Shown here: positions 1 to 9,162 of the stretch, in pieces
How the letters are laid out: the number at the start of each line of letters is the position of its first letter
Numbering within the stretch: position 1 is the first letter of the stretch
NCBI GenBank assembly: GCA_030445275.1
Contig: JAUCSE010000062.1
Coordinates: 19,662 to 83,661 of the forward strand
Source: Mucilaginibacter sp.
GTDB lineage: Bacteria; Bacteroidota; Bacteroidia; Sphingobacteriales; Sphingobacteriaceae
Reading direction: 5' to 3'
Length of the DNA stretch: 64,000 nt
Notes under the pieces: model-generated
Told to the model about the DNA's origin: nothing
Database searches by the model: none
Seen by the model: only the letters and a program-made list of their open reading frames with translations
Program-made: the position numbers and the translations under genes

Positions 1-599
1 ACCTGGAAATCAGTTCCCTGCACCAGTAGATTAAGCTTTTCCTGATCATTTTCGCCAGGCCTAAATATTTTTTGAATATAAGGCTGAGTGATATCTGGTC
101 TGTGGTTTAATTCGGCAAAGTTCCACTTTTTTGAAAAAACTTCATACTCTTTCCGGTCGCCATCTTCATCTATAAAATGAAGATCGCATATACCTCTATC
201 AGTAACGGCAATAAAGCACATGCCAAATGGCGAAACGTGATAACCATAAGAGATCTCAAGTCCTATTCCTGCTGATTTAAATTGCTGGGGACTAACCCCT
301 TCGATATTAACAAACAGATCATAGACCCGTGACTGGCTCGAAAGCCCGGCCATATTTGCCGCTTCAATAACGGTCCCAGCCTGGTGAATACTATTTTTAA
401 GGTAGTCGAGTGTGAGGTATTGCAGAAACTTTTTAGGCGTTAAGCCAACCCAGTCTAAAAAGATTCGCTGAAAATGAAATGGACTGAGGCTTATTTTTTC
501 TGCTATCTCATCCAGATCGGGCTGTTGCTTAAAGTTAGCTGTAATATAGCTGATAGCCTTTTCAATCCGGTAATAGTTTACAGTTAATTCCCTGGTCAT
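1..599 (-). CDS. Ada-like AraC regulator / methylated-DNA-protein cysteine methyltransferase, 3' part missing
   Basis: The minus-strand frame opens at the ATG at 599 and runs off the window edge, giving about 199 residues. Residues 1-100 form an AraC-type double helix-turn-helix (motifs DEIAEKISLSPFHFQRIF and GVSPQQFKSAG). From about residue 110 the sequence turns into the N-terminal ribonuclease-like half of the O6-methylguanine-DNA methyltransferase fold (SPFGMCFIAVTDRGICDL). The order HTH then methyltransferase matches Ada proteins that lack the N-terminal zinc domain of E. coli Ada. Such proteins remove alkyl groups from guanine and switch on their own gene. The catalytic PCHR motif would lie outside the window, so activity cannot be judged. 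A nearby upstream ATG is followed at once by a stop, which fixes the start at 599. Confidence 0.85.
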   Translation of the reverse strand, partial: MTRELTVNYYRIEKAISYITANFKQQPDLDEIAEKISLSPFHFQRIFLDWVGLTPKKFLQYLTLDYLKNSIHQAGTVIEAANMAGLSSQSRVYDLFVNIEGVSPQQFKSAGIGLEISYGYHVSPFGMCFIAVTDRGICDLHFIDEDGDRKEYEVFSKKWNFAELNHRPDITQPYIQKIFRPGENDQEKLNLLVQGTDFQ

Positions 600-1006
600 T
601 TCATGTAAAATTAACAAGTTAGTAAATATCCGGCAACCCGAAACTTGCGAAAATTCCCTTAAAATAAAACAGGATCATATAATTATTTTGGTTAAAAGTA
701 AATGATTAAAAACCACTTATCCAAATCAGCCTGTTAATTATTAGCTTTGGGGATCGCGGAACGCCGTTTGAAATCCTCCGACAAGTTTCGCGCCTGAAAG
801 CGGGAATCACCTTTTTTGAAATGTTCAATCTCCATTAGGAGATCATTGTCAGGAACAACGTTTTCGGTCTGTTTTAGAACATTTTCACCAATTAAGATGA
901 GAATAACCTTATAGAGTACTGTTATTATGCGGCGAAGAAATTTCCTTTACTCCGCAATTCGAGAACCTCTAAACCTCCCCGGTTGTTATCATTTAAGTGA
1001 TTTAAC
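600..1006. other. Intergenic stretch with a weak open frame
   Basis: No convincing gene. On the minus strand there is an open frame at 946-734 of about 70 codons without an ATG near its start; its product would begin with a hydrophobic run (VLYKVILILIG) and end in a charged tail. It could be the end of a decayed gene, but I do not recognise a family. The promoter of the Ada-like gene is expected within 600-700, which is AT-rich. Confidence 0.3.
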
Positions 1007-1984
1007 CTACAATGACTTTCGAACATCCAACTTCCATGGATTTGCAACAGTACAAATACCTTTGGCCTCAATAAGTTTAGACATCGTCTGCCCCATTAGT
1101 TTAAAGTCTGTAGAAAGCGTTGTAATCCCACCGGCCAGAAGTTCCTTAAGCGGGGTATCGTTATAAGAAATGATCCCAAAACCAATTCCGGGGGTTAACT
1201 GCTGAAGGGTTGCCTGTTTAAGCAAATCCACCAGATCTCTATCCTTAACTACAATAAAGAGATCGTCAGCATTTATCTCTCTTTTTGCTGTATTGGAAAG
1301 ATAGCGATGTTCAAATCCAAACTCGTTGCAAAAAGCCCTAAGTCCATCATATCTTTCTAAAGGTTCCTTCTCTTCGCTCTGTACCATTAAAATACGCCTG
1401 TATTTTCTGATCTGATCAATGGCAGAAACCAAAGCCTCATAGGTGTCTTTCTCGAAATTTTGTGAAACAGAAGAGTACGCTCCCATTAGTTCCGAATGAA
1501 AATGATCGAGCAGAAATACCCTGCCCGACAGCGTTTCAAGCAGGGATTTAATACCCTGAAACTTCCCAGACATGATCACATAGTGTGTATATTTATTATT
1601 GGAATCATTAATAAGGGTTTCAAATACCCGCCTATTATAATTATGAAAGTAAAGATCTACCGTAGCAGAGCTACCCACAGCTTCCATAAATGAATTGTAC
1701 AAATCCTCTTTGAACTCGTTAAATTCATTAAACAACAAGAATATATTGCGTAATGAATTGGTTTTTGTACTGGTAACAAAATAGCCTACACCATGATTTG
1801 AATCAATAATACCCTTCGACATTAACTCGCGTAATCCTGCAAATACTGTATCTCTCGACAAATTATAGGTACTTCGAAATTCATTTATAGAGGGAATGCG
1901 ATCACCTTTCTGATACTCTTCTGACTGAATCCTATCAATAACATGACTCACCACAAGTTTATATTTCGATCTATTCTCTTTCAC
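1007..1984 (-). CDS. GntR-family transcriptional regulator with sugar-sensing domain
   Basis: 325 residues. Residues 5-75 are a winged helix of the GntR type (GDRIPSINEFRSTYNLSRDT, then GIIDSNHGVGYFV). From about residue 80 to the end the sequence resembles the periplasmic-binding-protein/LacI-like effector domain (RNIFLLFNEFNEF..., GFGIISYNDTPLKELL, ITTLSTDFKLMGQTM). In Bacteroidota, regulators with this architecture (for example FucR of Bacteroides) are sugar-responsive repressors. It is divergent from the giant arabinofuranosidase gene at 2109, with 124 bp between them, so an arabinose-type ligand and control of that gene are likely (inference). Repeated TACCA half-sites in the shared region are candidate operators. 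Confidence 0.88.
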   Translation of the reverse strand: MKENRSKYKLVVSHVIDRIQSEEYQKGDRIPSINEFRSTYNLSRDTVFAGLRELMSKGIIDSNHGVGYFVTSTKTNSLRNIFLLFNEFNEFKEDLYNSFMEAVGSSATVDLYFHNYNRRVFETLINDSNNKYTHYVIMSGKFQGIKSLLETLSGRVFLLDHFHSELMGAYSSVSQNFEKDTYEALVSAIDQIRKYRRILMVQSEEKEPLERYDGLRAFCNEFGFEHRYLSNTAKREINADDLFIVVKDRDLVDLLKQATLQQLTPGIGFGIISYNDTPLKELLAGGITTLSTDFKLMGQTMSKLIEAKGICTVANPWKLDVRKSL

Positions 1985-2016
1985 TAATTTATTTGATATC
2001 CGGCAAATATAAGTAG

Positions 2017-2089
2017 TACCAGGATAATCTTACCATAATTTAAAAAAATCATACCAGTTCGTACCAGCTAAAAAGTATTTATATATTTG
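2017..2089 (+). promoter_or_regulatory. Candidate promoter and TACCAG operator repeats for the arabinofuranosidase gene
   Basis: A Bacteroidota-type -7 element TATATTTG lies at 2082-2089, 19 bp before the ATG at 2109. Upstream are repeated half-sites: TACCAG at 2017-2022, TACCAT at 2031-2036, TACCAG at 2052-2057 and TACCAG at 2062-2067. The last two are spaced by exactly 10 bp, one helical turn, and cover the place where the -33 element should be; no clear TTTG is present there. This is a plausible operator for the neighbouring GntR regulator. The assignment is inference from spacing and repetition. Confidence 0.5.
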
Positions 2090-2108
2090 GATACTCAATC
2101 ACACCTAA

Positions 2109-5100
2109 ATGAAAAAGAACTACACTTACATCATTACTGGTATTGCTTTAATTCTCTTTAGCTGCTCCCCGGGTAAAAGACTCGGCGTGGTGAACCATAA
2201 AGGGGCTCAATTATCGCAAGTAAAGACGGTAAAGATTAATGATGCTTTTTGGAGCCCTAAATTCGAGATTTGGAGTACCGTTACTGCCAACGACGTACTA
2301 AACAAATTTGAAGGACAAAACCTTAAGTCGGCTGAAGAAAGAGACAAAAACAATATTTTTGAGAATTTCGACAAAATAGCCGCAGGCAAAAAAGGCACTG
2401 GCGACCACGCTGGCTTACCTTGGTTTGATGGACTGATCTATGAAACCATACGTGGAATAGGAGATTTAACTATTCAGCATCCTGATGCAAAACTTCAGGC
2501 TAGACTTGATGGATACATCGACCGCATTTATGCTGCACAAAAAGCAGATACCTCAGGCTATATCAATACCTACACTGATTTGATGGAACCTAATCACCGC
2601 TGGGGAGATAATGGAGGTTTATTACGTTTCCAACATGATGTTTACAATGCAGGCATGCTTATAGAGGCCGGCGTTCACTATTATAAAGCTAGCGGAAAAA
2701 CTAAACTTTTAGAGGTAGCTACCCGGTTTGCAAATCAAATGAGCAAACTTATGGGCCCCCCTCCAAAAAGAAATATCGTTCCTGCACATTCAGGACCAGA
2801 GGAAGCAGTAATGAAATTGTACTGGCTTTTCAAAGAGCATCCTGACCTCAAGAAAAAACTCAGCATTCCGGTAAATGAAAAAGATTACTATGATCTGGTT
2901 AGATTCTGGATAGAAAACCGCGGAAATAATATGGGATATCCGCTATGGCAAACCTGGGGTAACGATAAGGCCGAGCAATGGATTAAAGATGAGAAATACA
3001 AAGATGGTGCAACAGGGAATTTCCCCCGACCTTCCTGGGGTGATTATGCACAGGATTCTATTTCAGTTTTTGCCCAAAAAACTATTGAAGGCCATGCGGT
3101 GCGCGCAACTTTATTAGCTACAGGCATCACTGCTGTAGCTTTAGAAAACCAAGATCCGAGATATATACAAACTGCAAATCGACTTTGGGATAACATGATT
3201 GGGCGCAGAATGTTTGTGACGGGTGGTGTTGGAGCAATTGCTCATGATGAGAAATTTGGTGCAGACTACTTCCTTCCTACAGGTGCGTATTTAGAAACCT
3301 GCGCCGCTGTAGGTGCCGGCTTCTTTAGCCAAAGGATGAATGAATTAACCAGCGACGGTAAATACATGGACGAATTTGAAAGAGTATTGTACAACAATGT
3401 ACTAACTGGAGTTTCACTAACTGGTGATAAATACTCATACCAAAACCCGCTAAACGCACATGAGCCATCCAGATGGGAATGGCATTCCTGCCCTTGCTGT
3501 CCGCCGATGTTTTTGAAAATGGTTTCAGAATTGCCAGCGTACATTTACTCTTCATCAAACGACAACCTATATATTAACATGTTTATTAGCAGTGATGCTA
3601 AGATCGTGATAGATGATAAAAAAGCAATCGCCATTTCTCAGAAAACCAGCTATCCATGGGAAGGCGAAATAAGGCTGAATATAAACCCGGAAAAACAATC
3701 TGAGTTTAGTTTAAACATTCGAATTCCGGGTTGGGCGCTAGGAAAAGAAAATCCATTTGACCTGTACAAATCTAATATCAAAGAAGGTTTCACCCTATTG
3801 GTTAATGGTATTGCTGAAAAAGCGACAATCAACAACGGCTATGCTGTTATCAAAAGAGAATGGAAAAAAGGGGATTTAGTAGAGCTGCAGCTCCCTATGA
3901 AACCACGTCTTGTTACGGCCAACCAACAGGTTAGGGACTTAAAAAATATGGTTGCTATTGCATCAGGACCTATCGTGTACAGCCTTGAGGGTGTTGACAA
4001 TGGAGATATCGATCAACTTACTATAGATACCACCGCCGCTCTGCAAATGCAATATCGTGCAGGTATGCTTAAGGGCATAAACGTGATTACCGGCAAATTG
4101 ACAAATGGCAAAACTTTTAGTGCTATACCTTATTACACAGTTGGCAACAGAGAAGGAAGGGGTTACAAAGTTTGGTTACCTGTTGCACAACAATCCCGTA
4201 TCAGGGTAAACAGTAATCAAGTTCAGCATAAGATCAGTCCGTTGATTTATGGATCTAATATAGAGGATGTAAATCACGAAATCTATGGTGGATTCTACGA
4301 TCAGCGTATTTTTGGGGAAAGCTTTGAAGAACCCTCAACAGGAGTTGATTTTAACAACTGGAGAAGGTATGCCGGCTATTGGACGGAAAAAGATGGCGCC
4401 ATTACCATCATACCTGGCAGAAACACCACCAGTGATGTAGTGATGAATGGTGTACACCACATTGGCGTAGAGCCTGATCAAAGTGCAAAACTGATTTATG
4501 AGCCAAAAGAACTTGCAAATGGAAGTGTTGAAGCTGAAATGAGATTTACAGGAAATGGTGAAAGTGGAGCACTGATTGTTCGTGTTGGAAATGCCGGAGT
4601 TGGTAACGATGTTTTCGATGGATATGAGATCAGCTTGAGCAGGAATGGTAAAAAAATAGGTATAGGAAAACATTTACAGAACTTTGAACTACTTAAAGAA
4701 ACCGCAGTTAATGTAAATCCTGAAGGCTGGAATAAAATAAAAGTAGCACTTCATGGCCCGGAACTAGTGGTATTTTTGAATGGACAGCAAGTATTGTCAT
4801 TTAAAGATGAGCGTAATCCTCTATTAAAAGGAAAGATAGGCTTGCGCACTTGGCGTTCGGCAATAGAATTCCGCAATGTTATCCTGCAAGAAAATGGAAA
4901 GACAACACCGCTGAAGCTTGCAAATGCAGCAAATGAGCAGGTAAGTTACAACTGGGATATCATCCGCGCTGATCAGGCAAAGAGTTCCTTTAAGGTGGAT
5001 AACAACACCGCTTATAATGGTAAAAATTCGCAGGTAATTACTTTTGTAGCTGGTACCGGAAAAGCCGGCATTGCAAACCGTGGTTTAAATCGATGGGGTA

Positions 5101-6602
5101 TTGCAGTACGCAGGAATCAGCTGTTTAAGGGAAGAGTTTATTTGAAGGGAGAAAAACTTCATGGCCCCGTAACTGTGGCGCTTGAAAGTGCAGATGGCCG
5201 TAAAACTTATGCTTCGGGTAAACTAAACAGCATTGGCAGTTCATGGAAAAAATATCCGTTTACACTAACATCAAATACAACAGATAAGAATGCGAGACTA
5301 GCCATATACATTTCGTCAAAAGGAAAGCTTTGGGTAGATCAGGCTGTCCTTATGAGCACAGGAAAAGATCAGTTTAAGGGCTTACCGATCAGAGCAGATA
5401 TTGGGAACGCGCTGGTAGCTCAGGGGCTAACTTTCCTGCGTTATGCAGGAACTATGGTGAATTCGCCAGAATACAAATTCAAGAATATGATAGGCGATCC
5501 GGATAAACGTCCGCCGTACCGTGGACACTGGAACTGGTACACTACCAATGGTTTTGGGATTGAAGAGTTTCTAAAGTTTTGTGAGGCAACATCTATTGAA
5601 CCATCCTTCGCAATTAACATCTATGAAACCCCCGCAGATGTTGCCGATATGGTGGAGTATCTCAATGGTAATATCTCTACCGTTTGGGGAGCAAAACGCG
5701 CAAAGAACGGACATCCAAAGTCATACCATATAAAGTACGTTGAGATCGGTAATGAAGAAGTGATTTTTAATGGTGATAGCAAACAGGCTTACGAGGAATA
5801 TGTAACGCGTTTTAACCTATTGTACAAAGCCATGAAGCAAAAGGACAGCTCACTAAAGTTTATCCATGCTGCATGGTGGCGCCCAGGCTCTCCTAATATG
5901 GAATATGTTTTCAAAGCGTTGAACGGAAAGGCAGACTATTGGGATCTTCACGTAGGTGGCGATGACCCTAAAGCCGGTTTCGATACGGACAAGCAACTTG
6001 CTGAAATGCAACGTATGTTTAAACAGTGGGATCCTGAAACTAAAATGAAAATAGCTGTTTTTGAAGAAAACGGCAGCAAGCACGGCGTACAGCGCGCCCT
6101 AGGTCATGCCACTAATCTGAATGCGATTAGAAGACATAGTGAATTTGTATTAACATCCAGTCCTGCAAACGCACTGCAACCTTACCTGCAAAATGACAAT
6201 GATTGGGATCAAGGACAAATTTTCTTTACTAGTGATCGGGTATGGGACATGCCTCCTTTCTATGCTCAAAAAATGCAAGCAGAAAAACATTTACCCCTAC
6301 TTGTTAAAAGTACTGCAGAGGGCGATCTGGATGTAACTGCAACCCGTAGTGAAGATGGAAAAACGCTGATACTTCATGTCGTAAATACCGGTTTAGCTGT
6401 ACGTACAGCGTTAGATCTTGATTTTGAAGGCAGAAAAGAAGACGTCGCAATCGCTACGTTAACAGGCGAGCTAACTGCAGTAAATACACCAGAGCATCCT
6501 GAGCGACACAAGACGATATATTCGAAGGAAAAGCTGACAGGAAAAGCCCCTTCTTATGACTTTCCTGCCAATTCTTACACGATACTGAAGTTTGAAAGAT
6601 AA
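2109..6602 (+). CDS. Two-enzyme lipoprotein: GH127 beta-L-arabinofuranosidase fused to GH51-type alpha-L-arabinofuranosidase
   Basis: 1497 residues. It starts with a lipoprotein signal (LILFSC, Cys19). Residues about 35-690 are GH127 (DUF1680): the ETC motif at 396-398 and the CPCC motif at 461-464 supply the known Glu/Cys/Cys/Cys zinc set (E396, C398, C463, C464), where the first cysteine of the CC pair is the nucleophile in HypBA1. Residues about 700-1497 follow GH51: ISPLIYGSNIEDVNH at 709, a ConA-like insert at about 745-930, a jelly-roll-like module at about 945-1085, the acid/base in EIGNEE (E1216) and the probable nucleophile in VFEENG (E1319). The second half has no signal of its own and continues in frame after a short linker, so this is a true fusion. 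It should remove both beta- and alpha-linked arabinofuranose from plant or glycoprotein side chains at the cell surface or in the periplasm. It stands alone, divergent from the GntR gene. Confidence 0.93.
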   Translation: MKKNYTYIITGIALILFSCSPGKRLGVVNHKGAQLSQVKTVKINDAFWSPKFEIWSTVTANDVLNKFEGQNLKSAEERDKNNIFENFDKIAAGKKGTGDHAGLPWFDGLIYETIRGIGDLTIQHPDAKLQARLDGYIDRIYAAQKADTSGYINTYTDLMEPNHRWGDNGGLLRFQHDVYNAGMLIEAGVHYYKASGKTKLLEVATRFANQMSKLMGPPPKRNIVPAHSGPEEAVMKLYWLFKEHPDLKKKLSIPVNEKDYYDLVRFWIENRGNNMGYPLWQTWGNDKAEQWIKDEKYKDGATGNFPRPSWGDYAQDSISVFAQKTIEGHAVRATLLATGITAVALENQDPRYIQTANRLWDNMIGRRMFVTGGVGAIAHDEKFGADYFLPTGAYLETCAAVGAGFFSQRMNELTSDGKYMDEFERVLYNNVLTGVSLTGDKYSYQNPLNAHEPSRWEWHSCPCCPPMFLKMVSELPAYIYSSSNDNLYINMFISSDAKIVIDDKKAIAISQKTSYPWEGEIRLNINPEKQSEFSLNIRIPGWALGKENPFDLYKSNIKEGFTLLVNGIAEKATINNGYAVIKREWKKGDLVELQLPMKPRLVTANQQVRDLKNMVAIASGPIVYSLEGVDNGDIDQLTIDTTAALQMQYRAGMLKGINVITGKLTNGKTFSAIPYYTVGNREGRGYKVWLPVAQQSRIRVNSNQVQHKISPLIYGSNIEDVNHEIYGGFYDQRIFGESFEEPSTGVDFNNWRRYAGYWTEKDGAITIIPGRNTTSDVVMNGVHHIGVEPDQSAKLIYEPKELANGSVEAEMRFTGNGESGALIVRVGNAGVGNDVFDGYEISLSRNGKKIGIGKHLQNFELLKETAVNVNPEGWNKIKVALHGPELVVFLNGQQVLSFKDERNPLLKGKIGLRTWRSAIEFRNVILQENGKTTPLKLANAANEQVSYNWDIIRADQAKSSFKVDNNTAYNGKNSQVITFVAGTGKAGIANRGLNRWGIAVRRNQLFKGRVYLKGEKLHGPVTVALESADGRKTYASGKLNSIGSSWKKYPFTLTSNTTDKNARLAIYISSKGKLWVDQAVLMSTGKDQFKGLPIRADIGNALVAQGLTFLRYAGTMVNSPEYKFKNMIGDPDKRPPYRGHWNWYTTNGFGIEEFLKFCEATSIEPSFAINIYETPADVADMVEYLNGNISTVWGAKRAKNGHPKSYHIKYVEIGNEEVIFNGDSKQAYEEYVTRFNLLYKAMKQKDSSLKFIHAAWWRPGSPNMEYVFKALNGKADYWDLHVGGDDPKAGFDTDKQLAEMQRMFKQWDPETKMKIAVFEENGSKHGVQRALGHATNLNAIRRHSEFVLTSSPANALQPYLQNDNDWDQGQIFFTSDRVWDMPPFYAQKMQAEKHLPLLVKSTAEGDLDVTATRSEDGKTLILHVVNTGLAVRTALDLDFEGRKEDVAIATLTGELTAVNTPEHPERHKTIYSKEKLTGKAPSYDFPANSYTILKFER

Positions 6603-7100
6603 ATAATATGGGCTATGAAATTTTTATTTTCAGGTTACGCAAGCTCAAAAAAGAGAGGAAGAAGACCTAAATCCTGTGTTGACAAATAAATCGTTTTCCT
6701 GTTTACACGGCATTATTATTAATCAATGTTACCCGTACTCTTTGCTGCCCAATAAACAAGAACTGGCTGAAACAATAATCTCACAAACCTTCTATTATCG
6801 GAATTTAAACCAAATGGTTCCTTTCGGGATGGTTTTGACCTCCTTAACCGGGCTAAATCAATCAAGAAAGACATCCTGGTTGTCCCGGGTGCAGGTCATT
6901 ATGACTTATATTGGAATCCGGAACATGCCAATCAGGTGTTAGCCAAGTTAGTGCCTTTCTATAAAGAAAATCTTTAGTACCAGTTGCCTAATACCAAAAA
7001 GTGGCGAATTCGGTTATATATAAAACATTGAAAACCAAATAGTAATAAGATAAATTCAACTCTCTATCGTTCCACTGATAAAAATATTAAAACTTAATTA
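6603..7100. other. Gene-poor stretch after the arabinofuranosidase
   Basis: Contains the hydrolase remnant listed separately at 6771-6977 and otherwise AT-rich sequence. An open frame at 6676-6942 in another phase has no recognisable protein character and is not called. Confidence 0.5.
6771..6977 (+). pseudogene. C-terminal remnant of an alpha/beta-hydrolase
   Basis: An open frame of 68 codons directly after a stop at 6768-6770 and without a start codon encodes a tail typical of the alpha/beta-hydrolase fold: a beta strand DILVVPGAGHYDLYW carrying the His that completes such catalytic triads, then a closing helix ending FYKENL and a stop at 6975-6977. The nucleophile elbow and all upstream parts are missing. 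I read it as the surviving 3' end of a deleted gene. The family is inferred from a short stretch only. Confidence 0.45.
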
Positions 7101-7134
7101 ATAGCCTGCAAATCAAGGATTGCAGGCTATTTTT
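7101..7134 (+). terminator. Rho-independent terminator
   Basis: Perfect 11-bp stem ATAGCCTGCAA (7101-7111) / TTGCAGGCTAT (7120-7130) with an 8-base loop, followed by TTTT on the plus strand. It separates the plus-strand region from the minus-strand PUL1, whose last gene ends at 7179; on the minus strand the tail is less T-rich, so the plus direction is favoured. Confidence 0.75.
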
Positions 7135-7178
7135 ATTGGCATGAATTGGCTAATTTATTCATAAAATGTAATTTGCGT

Positions 7179-9152
7179 TTATCGGATTTCCCTTTTGTTT
7201 TTGTTAAAATCAAGTACCAGTGTTTGATTTTTGTACTTTATTGCTAACCGATCTGAAGCAAACTCGGTTTTTCCATAAAGGTTTTCAAACCTGGGATAAC
7301 CGGTCAAGGCAAGTTGTTTATTGTTTACAGATAGTGGCTGCTTCCAGCCAAATTTCAGGCTGCCTGCTGACGGTGAGTTATAACAGATATTTAAAGCGTC
7401 ACATTTAACTTTACCCGATGATATTTTATTTACGAAAGAATCGAAACTACCCCATTGTGATCTTGAACCCATTTCACAGATCCAGCTGTTTTGTGGGGAT
7501 GCTGACCTTAACTCGTTTTGTTCTCCATTGGAACTGGTTACCCAATTCGTTGTATTTTGGGAATAAAGGGCAATGAAAGCATCGCCCTTTCTGCCGAAAG
7601 TCCAGTTTCCTTTTTCCACAACTTCATCAAAAGCGCTTTTTGGAAAATAAGCATGTGAGTATGTTTGATGATCGCTTGCATTGTTATTATAAATACAAAA
7701 CAATACATTTTTATACTGTGCTGCGTCCGGCAGAATTTTGTTACCTGCCCAGTAAGCGGGACTGGATTCTTTTCCCGTGGGCTCCGGTGTACTTTCCCCC
7801 GGGTTGTTTAAAAACACCACGGCATCTGTGCCCAGCGTTGCCTGCCAGACATGTTGCTGATAGCCCGGTGTGCCGGGGCGGTAACGCTGCACGCTGCTCA
7901 GCATATAATCCCGGGTACGGTAGGTTTGGATATTTGCTTCCGATAAGGCATAACGATCCAGGTTGGGATTAACTATCTTCCCGAATTGCTTCCTTTGATC
8001 GGCATACAATTGTTCGTAGTGTTGGTAATCGCGGTATGGCCACACGTCATACTTTTCAGATATCCGCTTTGACATGGCGATTACATCCGGGTTGATGAAC
8101 TCTTGCATGCCCCAGTATAAATGGCAGTCAAGTTCATTGTTATAACTTAAGCCGTATCTGGGGGCGTCATCAATATTGATACTTTGCCGTTCTTTATGAT
8201 CGATGGTTTGTCCATAATCGTTAGCGATATTTTCAATGACGGAAGGACATCTGTAGGAACTGGTAGCCAGGCTTACAGCCCCCAATGACCGGGGCGAATT
8301 GAAGATCCCGGCACCAAACATCAGCTTGCTGATCGATGATGTCGCCTCTTGCCGGCCTCCCGTGAGCGACCTGTTATAAGTTCGCCCGTGCGTAGAGCCA
8401 AAAACTCCATGAAAATTGTTCAAGGCCATCTCATATAGCGTCATGTCTATCAATAGACCCGCCCGATCCCGTATATCATGATCTTCGGCGAAGTCGTATA
8501 AATTGCTGAGGGTAAGCAAGTCTACCTCCAGGTAATTATTGGAAAGCCATTCACTATAACCGAATCTCACACGGTAACTAAGCCACTTGTCCAGCAGCAA
8601 CTTCGCATGGTTGATATGATAAGCCCCTGTTCTACCGTCCTTAAACAATTTTTTTTTAAATAATTGCCCGGCCATGAGCTCATCCTGATGATAAAGCCCC
8701 TGGTGGTTTTCGGTATGATAACAGCGGTATTGGGCGTCCTTTTCAGGTTCGTCCCACCAATATTTGAAATTGGTTAAACAAGCTTCCAGTTCATCACGCA
8801 GTTTTTCAGAAAGCCGGTGTTTGTTCTGATCCAGGTAAAGCAGCCGTACCAACCCTCCAACCGAAAAGTCATTACAGTCTTTATTTTCACCAACAACGGC
8901 GATTGTTCCGCGTACAGCGTTTTCGTTAACGGGCAAACCCAGTTCAAGACGGGCGACCTGGCTGAACACCCCGTCCCTGCTACCGTCATTGTTATTGGCT
9001 GCGCAAAAATTTAGATACAATTCACGTCTGTCCACGTATGGTTTTTGCGGACTTGTCCAATAAGTGTCTTTCGGGAAAACGTTTTCAGTTTGTGCCATCA
9101 CCTTGATGGAAATAACACACAAGCTCAGTATCATAAAGCTTAATTTTTTCAT
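7179..9152 (-). CDS. Large secreted protein of unknown function, last gene of PUL1
   Basis: 657 residues when started at the ATG at 9152 (MKKLSFMILSLCVISIKVMAQ, a signal peptide with cleavage after MAQ). A longer frame extends to 9362 but would overlap the end of the GH67 gene and has no signal peptide, so the shorter start is preferred; it lies 10 bp after the GH67 stop. I do not recognise the family with certainty. The first 400 residues are helical with paired aromatic/acidic motifs (KYWWDEPEKDA, ENHQGLYHQDEL, SNNYLEVDLLTLSNLYDF, STHGRTYNRSL), and the last 250 residues look beta-rich. This toroid-plus-beta-sandwich impression resembles polysaccharide lyases and some glycosidases, but no catalytic set can be assigned. 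Operon position says that it acts on the same uronic-acid glycan. Confidence 0.8.
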   Translation of the reverse strand: MKKLSFMILSLCVISIKVMAQTENVFPKDTYWTSPQKPYVDRRELYLNFCAANNNDGSRDGVFSQVARLELGLPVNENAVRGTIAVVGENKDCNDFSVGGLVRLLYLDQNKHRLSEKLRDELEACLTNFKYWWDEPEKDAQYRCYHTENHQGLYHQDELMAGQLFKKKLFKDGRTGAYHINHAKLLLDKWLSYRVRFGYSEWLSNNYLEVDLLTLSNLYDFAEDHDIRDRAGLLIDMTLYEMALNNFHGVFGSTHGRTYNRSLTGGRQEATSSISKLMFGAGIFNSPRSLGAVSLATSSYRCPSVIENIANDYGQTIDHKERQSINIDDAPRYGLSYNNELDCHLYWGMQEFINPDVIAMSKRISEKYDVWPYRDYQHYEQLYADQRKQFGKIVNPNLDRYALSEANIQTYRTRDYMLSSVQRYRPGTPGYQQHVWQATLGTDAVVFLNNPGESTPEPTGKESSPAYWAGNKILPDAAQYKNVLFCIYNNNASDHQTYSHAYFPKSAFDEVVEKGNWTFGRKGDAFIALYSQNTTNWVTSSNGEQNELRSASPQNSWICEMGSRSQWGSFDSFVNKISSGKVKCDALNICYNSPSAGSLKFGWKQPLSVNNKQLALTGYPRFENLYGKTEFASDRLAIKYKNQTLVLDFNKNKREIR

Positions 9153-9162
9153 AGCTGGAGGA

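Noticed and set aside
6676..6942. 88-codon frame after the arabinofuranosidase
   Set aside because: No start context and no protein-like sequence; the hydrolase remnant in another phase explains the region better.
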